DNA from: an uncultured Bacteroides sp.
GTDB lineage: Bacteria; Bacteroidota; Bacteroidia; Bacteroidales; Bacteroidaceae
Assembly: GCA_900551445.1 (NCBI GenBank)
Contig: URWA01000048.1
Coordinates: 1-7,443, forward strand
DNA length: 7,443 nucleotides
Direction of reading: 5' to 3'
Part shown: positions 1-5,908 of the stretch, piece by piece
Position numbering within the stretch: position 1 is the stretch's first letter
Layout of the letters: every line of letters starts with the position of its first letter
Made by a program: the position numbers and the translations under genes
The notes under the pieces: generated by a model
What the model saw: only the letters and a program-made list of their open reading frames with translations
Databases searched by the model: none
What the model was told of the DNA's origin: nothing

Positions 1-53
1 GTTACTCCACTGGTGTTTGAGACCAGCGCGTCTACCGATTCCGCCATCTGGGC
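1..53 (-). tRNA. tRNA-Leu (anticodon CAA), 3' part cut by the window edge
   Basis: Read on the minus strand from base 53, the sequence folds as the 5' part of a class II tRNA. It has a 7-nt acceptor strand (GCCCAGA), the TG linker, a D arm with a GCG/CGC stem and the AATCGGTAGA-type loop, and G26. A 5-bp anticodon stem (CTGGT/ACCAG) closes the loop CTCAAAC, which places CAA at positions 34-36. CAA decodes the leucine codon UUG. The strand then enters what should be the long variable arm typical of tRNA-Leu before leaving the window, so the T arm and acceptor 3' strand are not visible. It lies downstream of der on the same strand but is separated from it by a terminator, and it has its own predicted promoter. 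Confidence 0.93.
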
Positions 54-74
54 ATTTGTTTTCGTTTGCGTGTG

Positions 75-82
75 CAAAGGTA
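75..82 (-). promoter_or_regulatory. Bacteroides-type -7 element for tRNA-Leu
   Basis: On the minus strand this reads TACCTTTG, an exact match to the Bacteroides -7 consensus TAnnTTTG. It would start transcription about 15 bases before the tRNA 5' end at 53, a sensible leader length. No TTTG was found at the ideal -33 spacing; the nearest copies (complement of CAAA at 95-98 and 107-110) are too close and too far. The call rests on the -7 match and position. Confidence 0.6.
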
Positions 83-125
83 AGCACATTTTTCCAAACC
101 CACAAGCAAATAGACATTTTTTATG

Positions 126-167
126 AAAAAAAGTCCCTTACTGCTTCTCTTGGGGGCAGTAAGGGGC
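126..167 (-). terminator. Intrinsic terminator after der
   Basis: Bases 156-167 and 133-144 form a 12-position stem around an 11-nt loop, with one mismatch on the minus-strand RNA. Minus-strand transcription continues into a run of seven U (complement of A 126-132). It sits 22 bases past the der stop codon, so it should end the operon before the tRNA promoter. Confidence 0.85.
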
Positions 168-188
168 TTTTGAATTATATTCTTCCGT

Positions 189-1502
189 TTATTTCTGACG
201 GATAAAGATGTTAATCGGGGTTCCCGACAATTTCCATCGTTCACGAATCTTGTTTTCCAGGAAACGGCGATAAGGCTCTTTCACATACTGAGGCAGATTG
301 GCAAAGAACACGAACGACGGTACCTGGGTATTCGGCAGCTGGGTAATATATTTGATTTTGATATATTTTCCCTTATTTGAAGGAGGTGGATAAGCCTCGA
401 TCAAAGGCAACAGCTCTTCATTCAGGCGGGCTGTCGGAATACGGGTCGTACGTGCCTGATAAACTTCCTTCGCAGCCTCCAGCACCTTCAGAATACGTTG
501 CTTGGTCAATGCAGAAGTAAAGATAATCGGGAAGTCCGTAAAAGGAGCCAGACGGTTGCGGATAGCATCTTCATATCCCTTCATCACCTTGGCCGTCTTT
601 TCTTCTATCAAGTCCCATTTGTTTACTACCACTACCAGTCCCTTCTGGTTGCGTTGTACCAGCGAGAAAATATTCAAATCCTGCCCTTCAATACCGCGAG
701 TCGCATCCAGCATCAGAATACATACATCCGAATTTTCAATGGAACGGATGGAGCGAATCACCGAATAATATTCCAGGTCTTCACTCACCTTGTTTTTCTT
801 ACGGATACCCGCCGTATCTACCAGGTAAAAGTCGAATCCAAACTTATTATAACGAGTATAAATAGAATCGCGTGTAGTTCCGGCTATTTCAGTCACAATG
901 TTCCGGTCTTCTCCGATAAATGCATTGATGATAGATGATTTTCCGGCATTCGGACGTCCTACCACCGCAAAGCGAGGAATATCTTCATCCAGGATTTCCG
1001 GCGTTTCTTTCTTGAACTTGCTCAACACTAAGTCCAGCAAATCGCCTGTGCCACTTCCACTCAATGCCGAAACGCAATAAGGGTCTCCCAAGCCTAACGA
1101 ATAAAACTCGGCCGCATTGTATTGCAAGTCATTATTATCCGTTTTGTTGGCCACCAGCAACACCGGTGTCTTCGAACGGCGCAAAATTTCTGCCACTTCC
1201 ATATCCAAGTCGGTGACACCGTTCATCACGTCCACCACAAACAGAATGACATCTGCTTCCTCAATGGCCAGCATCACCTGCTTGCGGATTTCTTCCTCGA
1301 ACACATCATCCGAGTTCACTACCCATCCACCGGTATCTACCACTGAGAATTCTTTTCCCAGCCATTCCGACTTTCCATACTGTCGGTCGCGGGTTGTACC
1401 GGCCTGTTCATTCACAATCGCCTGACGCGTCTTGGTCAAGCGGTTAAACAGTGTCGACTTTCCCACATTGGGACGTCCTACAATCGCAACTAAATTTCCC
1501 AT
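189..1502 (-). CDS. der: Ribosome-assembly GTPase Der (EngA), tandem G domains
   Basis: Der is an essential GTPase with two GTP-binding domains in one chain and acts in late assembly of the 50S ribosomal subunit in the cytoplasm. The 437-residue product shows both domains. The first has a P-loop GRPNVGKS (residues 9-16), DTGG (56-59), NKTD (119-122) and SAL (145-147). The second has GRPNAGKS (182-189), DTAG (229-232), NKWD (294-297) and SAL (330-332). A KH-like C-terminal domain follows from about residue 350, ending in the typical TPINIF stretch. Length and motif order fit the family. The ATG start lies eight residues before the first P-loop, as usual. It begins 32 bases after the era stop with no promoter seen between, so it is most likely co-transcribed with era. 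It is the last gene before a strong terminator. Confidence 0.98.
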   Translation of the reverse strand: MGNLVAIVGRPNVGKSTLFNRLTKTRQAIVNEQAGTTRDRQYGKSEWLGKEFSVVDTGGWVVNSDDVFEEEIRKQVMLAIEEADVILFVVDVMNGVTDLDMEVAEILRRSKTPVLLVANKTDNNDLQYNAAEFYSLGLGDPYCVSALSGSGTGDLLDLVLSKFKKETPEILDEDIPRFAVVGRPNAGKSSIINAFIGEDRNIVTEIAGTTRDSIYTRYNKFGFDFYLVDTAGIRKKNKVSEDLEYYSVIRSIRSIENSDVCILMLDATRGIEGQDLNIFSLVQRNQKGLVVVVNKWDLIEEKTAKVMKGYEDAIRNRLAPFTDFPIIFTSALTKQRILKVLEAAKEVYQARTTRIPTARLNEELLPLIEAYPPPSNKGKYIKIKYITQLPNTQVPSFVFFANLPQYVKEPYRRFLENKIRERWKLSGTPINIFIRQK

Positions 1503-1517
1503 AATTATCTTTATTTA

Positions 1518-1531
1518 CGGCTTCGCAGCCG
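1518..1531 (-). other. Small GNRA-capped hairpin between era and der
   Basis: On the minus-strand RNA, CGGCU and AGCCG pair perfectly around a GCGA tetraloop of the GNRA class. It occupies most of the 32-base era-der gap and ends about 15 bases before the der ATG. No U-tract follows (the next bases are TAAATAAAG), so it is not an intrinsic terminator. It may be a processing or stability element, or an influence on der translation; function is inferred only. Confidence 0.4.
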
Positions 1532-1534
1532 ATA

Positions 1535-2416
1535 TTAATCCAATTGATAACCAAAATTTTTCAATTCCTTATCCGAGCTTCTCCAGTCCTTGTCCACCTT
1601 TACAAAAGTTTCCAGGTAAATGGATTTCTGGAAGAAATGCTCCAGTGTCTTACGGGCTTCGGTAGCCACTTTCTTCAGGGCTTTTCCCTGACGCCCGATA
1701 ATAATGCCCTTCTGCGACTCACGTTCCACATAAATCACGGCATTGATATGAATACTCTTTGCATCTTCCTTAAACTGCTCCACGACCACTTCCACTGAAT
1801 AAGGAATCTCCTTGTCGTAATACAACAGGATTTTCTCACGAATAATTTCTGTCACAAAAAAACGTGCAGGCTTATCCGTCCACTGTTCCTTTCCAAAATA
1901 AGGAGGAGAATCGGGCAGCAGTTCCTTGATGCGTTTCATCACCACATCGACATTAAATTTCGCCATGGCCGAAATCGGGATAATCTCTGCCTGAGGCAAC
2001 ATTTCATGCCACTCATCCACTAATTTCACCAGATTTTCCTGATTGGTCAAGTCAATCTTATTGATCAGCAACAAAACAGGTACTTTCAAGGCACGTACCT
2101 TTTCCATGAACTCCGCATTCTTATCCGGTTTTTCAATCGTATCGGTGACATACAACAACACGTCCGCATCCACCAGCGCCGATTCCGAAAAATTAAGCAT
2201 GGACTCCTGAAGCTTGTAATTAGGCTTCAACACCCCCGGAGTATCAGAGAAGACAATCTGCATATCGTCCGTATTGAGGATTCCCATAATACGGTGACGC
2301 GTCGTCTGAGCTTTGAAAGTCGCGATGGAGATACGTTCCCCCACCAGCAAGTTCATCAATGTAGACTTTCCGACATTCGGATTACCCACAATATTCACAA
2401 ATCCGGCTTTGTGCAT
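1535..2416 (-). CDS. era: GTPase Era, 16S rRNA-binding ribosome-assembly factor
   Basis: Era is a GTPase that binds the 3' end of 16S rRNA through a KH domain and helps mature the 30S subunit. From the ATG at 2416 the product is 293 residues. The G domain carries GNPNVGKS (11-18), DTPG (58-61), NKID (119-122) and the SA of G5 (149-150). The C-terminal KH domain has a clear GIIIGRQG core with the GxxG loop (about 237-243). The reading frame stays open upstream to a TTG at 2440, but that start lies at the edge of a terminator-like hairpin and adds eight residues not typical of Era. The ATG giving MHKAGFVNIVGNPN is therefore preferred. It is flanked by fabH upstream (74-base gap holding the hairpin) and der downstream. 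Confidence 0.97.
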   Translation of the reverse strand: MHKAGFVNIVGNPNVGKSTLMNLLVGERISIATFKAQTTRHRIMGILNTDDMQIVFSDTPGVLKPNYKLQESMLNFSESALVDADVLLYVTDTIEKPDKNAEFMEKVRALKVPVLLLINKIDLTNQENLVKLVDEWHEMLPQAEIIPISAMAKFNVDVVMKRIKELLPDSPPYFGKEQWTDKPARFFVTEIIREKILLYYDKEIPYSVEVVVEQFKEDAKSIHINAVIYVERESQKGIIIGRQGKALKKVATEARKTLEHFFQKSIYLETFVKVDKDWRSSDKELKNFGYQLD

Positions 2417-2432
2417 AAGTAAATATTCGTTC

Positions 2433-2474
2433 ACAGACAAAAAAACGCATCGATTGGGATGCGTTTTTATCTGT
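2433..2474 (-). terminator. Terminator-like hairpin between fabH and era (possible attenuator)
   Basis: On the minus strand, GATGCGT-type arms (2445-2451 with 2458-2464) form a perfect 7-bp stem around a 6-nt loop, extended by four A:T pairs. Seven U follow (complement of A 2439-2445). Outer arms ACAGA (2433-2437) and TCTGT (2470-2474) also pair across a small internal loop. It starts 17 bases after the fabH stop, and its U-tract ends about 22 bases before the era ATG. No TAnnTTTG promoter was seen between it and era, so it may terminate only partially. Confidence 0.75.
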
Positions 2475-2490
2475 AGTGTTAATTCTTTCT

Positions 2491-3495
2491 TTATTTATTT
2501 CCATCATAACCCCACTTCACGTAGCTGGCACCCCAGGTAAATCCTGCACCAAACGCAGTGAAGATGATATTGTCACCCTTCTTCAGTTGCTTTTCATAAT
2601 CCCACAAGCAGAGCGGCAACGTTCCGGCGCTGGTATTACCATAACGCTGGATGTTAATCATCACCTTGTCCAATGGAACTTCCAGACGAGAAGCTACCGC
2701 ATCAATGATGCGCAGATTTGCCTGATGAGGAACAATCCAATCGATGTTGTCCTTATTCAGACCGTTTCTTTCCGCAATCTGAGCTGTCACGTCAGACATG
2801 TTAGATACAGCATATTTGAACACCGTTCTACCTTCCTGATACAAATAATGCATCTTGTTGTCAATGGTGAAGTAAGAAGGAGGACATACCGAACCACCTG
2901 CTTTCATGTGCAGGAACGGAAGTCCCTTGCCATCTGTCCGCAGGATAGAGTCCATGATACCATAGTCTTCCGTAGTGGCTTCCACCATACAAGCCGCAGC
3001 TCCGTCGCCAAAAATCGGGCAAGTAGCACGGTCTGAATAGTTCACCATAGAAGACATTTTATCGGCGCCTACAATAATAATTTTCTTGTGACGGCCTGAC
3101 TGAATCATGCTGGCAGCCGTTTCCATTGCAAACAGGAATCCGCTGCAGGCAGCCTGCAGGTCGAATGCATACGCATTCTTCAATCCCAGTTTGTCACAAA
3201 GAATAGAAGCTGTAGAAGGGAAATGATAGTCAGGAGTTGTCGTAGCTACAATTACGCAGTCAATAGAAGCCGGATCCGAATCCGTTTTCTGCATCAACTG
3301 TTTAGCGGCCTTACGAGCCATATATGAAGTTCCCAAACCCTCTTCGTTCAGGATACGTCGTTCTTTCACCCCGATACGAGTCATAATCCACTCATCGTTG
3401 GTGTCAACCATTCTCGACAATTCTTCGTTTGTCAGGACATAATCAGGTACATACCCACCGACTCCGGTAATTACTGCATTTATTTTTTCCATCAT
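2491..3495 (-). CDS. fabH: Beta-ketoacyl-ACP synthase III (FabH)
   Basis: FabH condenses an acyl-CoA primer with malonyl-ACP, the first elongation step of type II fatty-acid synthesis in the cytoplasm. The 334-residue product has the thiolase-fold KAS III layout. It contains the TNDEWI.TRIGV..R region (32-47), the catalytic Cys117 in AACSGF, His257 in VPHQAN and Asn287 in YGNTSAG, which together form the Cys-His-Asn triad. The glycine-rich FGAGFTWG is near the C-terminus. The gene opens with ATGATG; the second ATG (from 3492, 333 residues) is an equally plausible start. It follows rpmF by about 105 bases containing a terminator-like hairpin and precedes era. plsX, often found between rpmF and fabH elsewhere, is missing here. 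The primer (acetyl-CoA or a branched acyl-CoA) cannot be told from motifs alone. Confidence 0.96.
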   Translation of the reverse strand: MMEKINAVITGVGGYVPDYVLTNEELSRMVDTNDEWIMTRIGVKERRILNEEGLGTSYMARKAAKQLMQKTDSDPASIDCVIVATTTPDYHFPSTASILCDKLGLKNAYAFDLQAACSGFLFAMETAASMIQSGRHKKIIIVGADKMSSMVNYSDRATCPIFGDGAAACMVEATTEDYGIMDSILRTDGKGLPFLHMKAGGSVCPPSYFTIDNKMHYLYQEGRTVFKYAVSNMSDVTAQIAERNGLNKDNIDWIVPHQANLRIIDAVASRLEVPLDKVMINIQRYGNTSAGTLPLCLWDYEKQLKKGDNIIFTAFGAGFTWGASYVKWGYDGNK

Positions 3496-3515
3496 TTCTT
3501 AATTTCGTGGCCTAT

Positions 3516-3552
3516 AAAAAAACAGCCGGGGAGCCGAAATGGCTCTCCGGCT
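3516..3552 (-). terminator. Intrinsic terminator or attenuator between rpmF and fabH
   Basis: The minus-strand RNA can form a 12-position GC-rich stem (3524-3535 with 3541-3552, one mismatch) with a 5-nt loop, followed by a run of seven U (complement of A 3516-3522). It lies about 50 bases after the rpmF stop, and its U-tract ends about 20 bases before the fabH start. No exact -7 element was seen between it and fabH, so it may reduce rather than abolish downstream transcription. Confidence 0.82.
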
Positions 3553-3564
3553 TTAATTTCCCTA

Positions 3565-3583
3565 GAACATGCAAAAGATGTTC
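3565..3583 (-). other. Small hairpin in the rpmF 3' UTR
   Basis: GAACAT (3565-3570) and ATGTTC (3578-3583) are perfect inverted repeats around a 7-nt loop, between the rpmF stop and the stronger terminator hairpin. It may stabilise the rpmF 3' end or be chance; there is no U-tract. Confidence 0.3.
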
Positions 3584-3600
3584 AACAAAGCGTCAAGTTA

Positions 3601-3786
3601 TTAAAGAGCGGCTTCTTTTTCGATAGCCAACTTACCTCTGTAATAACCACAAGCCCCACATACTGTGTGATAAACATGCCATGCGCCGCAGTTCGGGCAA
3701 ATAGCCAACGTAGGAGCAACTGCCTTGTCATGAGTTCTTCTCTTCGCAGTTCTCGTTTTTGATTGTCTTCTTTTAGGATGTGCCAT
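3601..3786 (-). CDS. rpmF: 50S ribosomal protein L32
   Basis: L32 (bL32) is a small zinc-ribbon protein of the large ribosomal subunit. The 61-residue product begins MAHPKRRQSKTRTAKRRTH, the strongly basic rRNA-binding N-terminus typical of L32. It carries four zinc-ligand cysteines as two CxxC pairs, Cys30/Cys33 and Cys43/Cys46. This is therefore the zinc-binding (C+) form rather than the cysteine-lacking form. Length is normal for the family. It starts 16 bases after the yceD stop, which fits the widely conserved yceD-rpmF pairing and translation from one message driven by the promoter upstream of yceD. A hairpin with a U-tract follows, which could allow L32 to be made in excess over the downstream genes. 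Confidence 0.97.
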   Translation of the reverse strand: MAHPKRRQSKTRTAKRRTHDKAVAPTLAICPNCGAWHVYHTVCGACGYYRGKLAIEKEAAL

Positions 3787-3802
3787 TTTTCTAAACTTTT
3801 AT

Positions 3803-4378
3803 TTAATTATTATCTAATATTTTCTTCAATTCGTTCCATCTCGGATCTATCTCACGTGCTTCAGGCAATTCATCTTCCAAGTCTTCGTCATCCAATCCAA
3901 AATCATCCATTTCTTCTTCATCTGCCGAAGTACGTAAATGTTTGTTCAGTGCCCCCATCATGCTTTTATTGCATTTACCAGGAGCATGCACATGTTTCAT
4001 CGGTAAACTCAGTGCGATAAACTCGTACATAAACCAAGCTACATTAATATAACCGTCTTCTTCCGGCACGATTACCATATCCTCTTCGTCCGAGAAAGTT
4101 TCTCCCAATTTCACCTTCAAGGTATCATCGGTTGCTACCGGCAACTCCATATCGTCCAGACAACGGTCGCACGGCACGATTACAGAGCCCACGATATGAA
4201 AAGTGAGGACATAAACGCCCATTGCCTTTCTTACGTTCAACTGCACCTGCAGTTTTCCTTTTTGAATTTCCGGGGCGTCGATATCCGTAAAGAACTGATT
4301 TGTCAGAAGAAACTCATAGTCAGCCGAGCTTTCCGTCATGTTCTTTAATTCTATCTTATATGTACCAAGTTTTCCCAA
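3803..4378 (-). CDS. yceD: YceD/DUF177 family protein linked to 23S rRNA
   Basis: The 191-residue product fits the DUF177 (YceD) family, which is linked to 23S rRNA accumulation and usually sits directly before rpmF, as here. Visible features are a beta-rich N-terminal half, the family's CDRC motif (Cys70, Cys73) after a VGSVIVP strand, and a second conserved block around HAPGKCNKSM with Cys136. A highly acidic tail segment (about 153-170) comes before the conserved IDPRWNELKKI end. The assignment rests on the CDRC motif, the C-terminal DPRW..L block and the rpmF neighbour. The start at 4378 gives a leader of about 20 bases from the predicted promoter; a later Met14 is possible but would cut the first strand. 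The exact biochemical role is not established. Confidence 0.9.
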   Translation of the reverse strand: MGKLGTYKIELKNMTESSADYEFLLTNQFFTDIDAPEIQKGKLQVQLNVRKAMGVYVLTFHIVGSVIVPCDRCLDDMELPVATDDTLKVKLGETFSDEEDMVIVPEEDGYINVAWFMYEFIALSLPMKHVHAPGKCNKSMMGALNKHLRTSADEEEMDDFGLDDEDLEDELPEAREIDPRWNELKKILDNN

Positions 4379-4404
4379 GTCGCAATACCATATAAATCGG
4401 GCGA

Positions 4405-4412
4405 CAAAGATA
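4405..4412 (-). promoter_or_regulatory. Bacteroides-type -7 element driving yceD-rpmF-fabH-era-der
   Basis: The minus strand reads TATCTTTG, an exact TAnnTTTG match, 27 bases upstream of the yceD ATG and predicting a leader of about 20 bases. No good TTTG -33 element was seen at the expected spacing. By eye, no other exact match was found on this strand between here and der, so this may be the main promoter for the whole group. Confidence 0.65.
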
Positions 4413-4669
4413 CAAATAATAATTCATTTTATCTAGTCTTTCCGCTTTTTATTTATTAAAAATACTTGTTTAACACACTTCAGGTATGCTGAATCCAATC
4501 TCTTTTTTTATTTAAAAAGCTATCCTTCAAACCCTACACTTACCTTTTTATTCATCACAACCCGAATAATATCTTTTATTTTATTACATAAATACAAAAG
4601 GAATACGCTTTTAATTTAATTAACCCTTTATCCATAAATAAATATATTATCAATGAAACATCCAATTAG

Positions 4670-4686
4670 CAAATTAATTAAATTTG
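4670..4686. promoter_or_regulatory. Inverted repeat overlapping the nagA -7 element, possible operator
   Basis: CAAATT (4670-4675) and AATTTG (4681-4686) are perfect inverted half-sites with a 5-base spacer. The right half lies inside the predicted -7 element, a position from which a bound dimeric repressor would block transcription. The AT-rich context makes chance occurrence a real possibility and the binding factor is unknown. Confidence 0.25.
4679..4686 (+). promoter_or_regulatory. Bacteroides-type -7 element for the nagA pair
   Basis: TAAATTTG matches TAnnTTTG exactly, 34 bases before the first nagA ATG, predicting a leader of about 28 bases. In DNA this AT-rich a chance match is possible, and no clear TTTG -33 element is seen. 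Its position and the lack of alternatives support it. Confidence 0.5.
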
Positions 4687-4720
4687 CAGCACATATCAAA
4701 GAAATCAAACCTTATTCAAT

Positions 4721-5887
4721 ATGTTAACTCAAATAATTAATGCCCGTATTTTAACCCCACAAGGCTGGTTGAAAGACGGTTCCGTACTCATCAGAGACAA
4801 TAAAATCCTGGAAGTAACCAACTGTGACCTGGCCATCGTAGGTGCCACACTGATAGATGCCAAAGGAATGTACATCGTTCCGGGAGGAGTTGAAATCCAT
4901 GTACACGGAGGAGGTGGACGTGACTTTATGGAAGGTAGTGAAGACGCTTTCCGCACTGCCGTCAAGGCACACATGCAGCATGGTACCACCAGCATCTTCC
5001 CCACGCTTTCTTCTTCTACCATTCCCATGATTCGAGCTGCCGCAGCTACTACGGAAAAATTAATGAGTGAGCCCGACAGTCCGGTTCTCGGACTCCACTT
5101 GGAAGGACATTATTTCAATATGAAGATGGCAGGTGGACAGATGCCGGAAAACATCAAGAATCCCGATCCGGAAGAATACATTCCGTTGTTGGAAGAGACT
5201 CACTGCATCAAACGCTGGGATGCAGCGCCTGAACTTCCAGGAGCCATGCAGTTTGGTAAATACATCACTTCAAAAGGAGTCCTGGCAGCAGTCGGACATA
5301 CACAAGCTGAGTTTGAAGATATCTATACCGGATTCTATGCCGGCTATACACATGCCACACACTTCTACAATGCGATGCCGGGCTTCCACAAACGCCGGGA
5401 ATACAAATACGAAGGTACTGTGGAAAGCATCTACCTGATGGACGATATGACCGTGGAAGTAGTTGCCGACGGTATCCATGTGCCTCCCACGATTCTTCGT
5501 CTGGTACACAAGATCAAAGGAGTAGAAAAAACTGCCTTGATTACCGATGCGCTGGCTTGTGCCGCAAGCGACAGCAAAGAAGCTTTTGACCCCCGTGTCA
5601 TCATTGAAGACGGAGTATGCAAACTGGCCGACCGCTCCGCACTGGCTGGCAGTATCGCCACGATGGACCGTCTGATTCGCACCATGGTCCAGAAGGCCGA
5701 AATCCCATTGGAAGATGCTGTAAGAATGGCTTCAGAAACTCCGGCCCGCATCATGGGAGTCATCGACCGCAAAGGAACTCTTGAAAAAGGAAAGGATGCC
5801 GATATCATGGCACTCGACCGTGACCTCAATGTACGTGCCGTATGGGCTATGGGTAAACTGGTAGAAGGTACCAACACACTTTTTTAA
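4721..5887 (+). CDS. nagA: N-acetylglucosamine-6-phosphate deacetylase, copy 1
   Basis: NagA removes acetate from GlcNAc-6-phosphate to give GlcN-6-phosphate, in amino-sugar catabolism and cell-wall recycling in the cytoplasm. The 388-residue product is a full-length amidohydrolase. An N-terminal beta-sandwich segment is followed by HVHGGGG with metal-type His60 and His62. Then come Glu128 in LHLEG, His193 in GHT, His214 in HFYNAM, substrate-contact His253 in ADGIH, catalytic Asp276 in TDA and the LAGS loop (308-311). The HxH pair resembles the binuclear Bacillus-type enzyme rather than E. coli NagA, which has Gln and Asn there. Two oddities stand out: the near-universal Pro after LEG is His130 (codon CAT), and the strand before HxH reads PGGVEI rather than PGFID. 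It is first in a two-gene operon with a 68% identical paralogue. Substrate identity beyond GlcNAc-6-P is not proven. Confidence 0.93.
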   Translation: MLTQIINARILTPQGWLKDGSVLIRDNKILEVTNCDLAIVGATLIDAKGMYIVPGGVEIHVHGGGGRDFMEGSEDAFRTAVKAHMQHGTTSIFPTLSSSTIPMIRAAAATTEKLMSEPDSPVLGLHLEGHYFNMKMAGGQMPENIKNPDPEEYIPLLEETHCIKRWDAAPELPGAMQFGKYITSKGVLAAVGHTQAEFEDIYTGFYAGYTHATHFYNAMPGFHKRREYKYEGTVESIYLMDDMTVEVVADGIHVPPTILRLVHKIKGVEKTALITDALACAASDSKEAFDPRVIIEDGVCKLADRSALAGSIATMDRLIRTMVQKAEIPLEDAVRMASETPARIMGVIDRKGTLEKGKDADIMALDRDLNVRAVWAMGKLVEGTNTLF

Positions 5888-5908
5888 CCACTAAAACATT
5901 CGACAATT

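Larger units (their letters stand above)
4379..4720. other. Divergent AT-rich intergenic region between yceD and nagA
   Basis: This 342-base gap separates divergently transcribed yceD (minus) and the nagA pair (plus). GC is about 25% over 4441-4720. It contains a predicted -7 element for each side and a short inverted repeat at the nagA promoter. I see no convincing ORF, RNA gene or riboswitch-like fold in the middle part (4440-4660). Confidence 0.7.

Noticed and set aside
498..938. A 146-codon open frame on the plus strand opposite der
   Set aside because: It is fully antisense to der, which has complete motifs in both G domains. The translation is low in recognisable features and it overlaps other spurious frames there.
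2417..2440. Upstream TTG start for era adding eight residues
   Set aside because: The TTG sits at the end of the U-tract of the terminator-like hairpin, and the ATG at 2416 gives the usual Era N-terminus directly before the P-loop strand.
2476..3036. A 186-codon open frame on the plus strand opposite fabH
   Set aside because: It lies wholly antisense to the well-supported fabH apart from a few leading bases, starts inside the fabH-era hairpin, and its translation shows no family features or plausible start signal.
4440..4660. Small RNA or riboswitch in the yceD-nagA gap
   Set aside because: The stretch is very AT-rich, shows no stable GC-containing stems or known aptamer core, and lies upstream of the predicted nagA start site.
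5431..5877. Long minus-strand frames opposite the nagA genes (also 5996-6436 and 6139-6537)
   Set aside because: Similar antisense frames occur at matching places in both copies because the genes are duplicated. Their Ser-rich translations are typical shadows.
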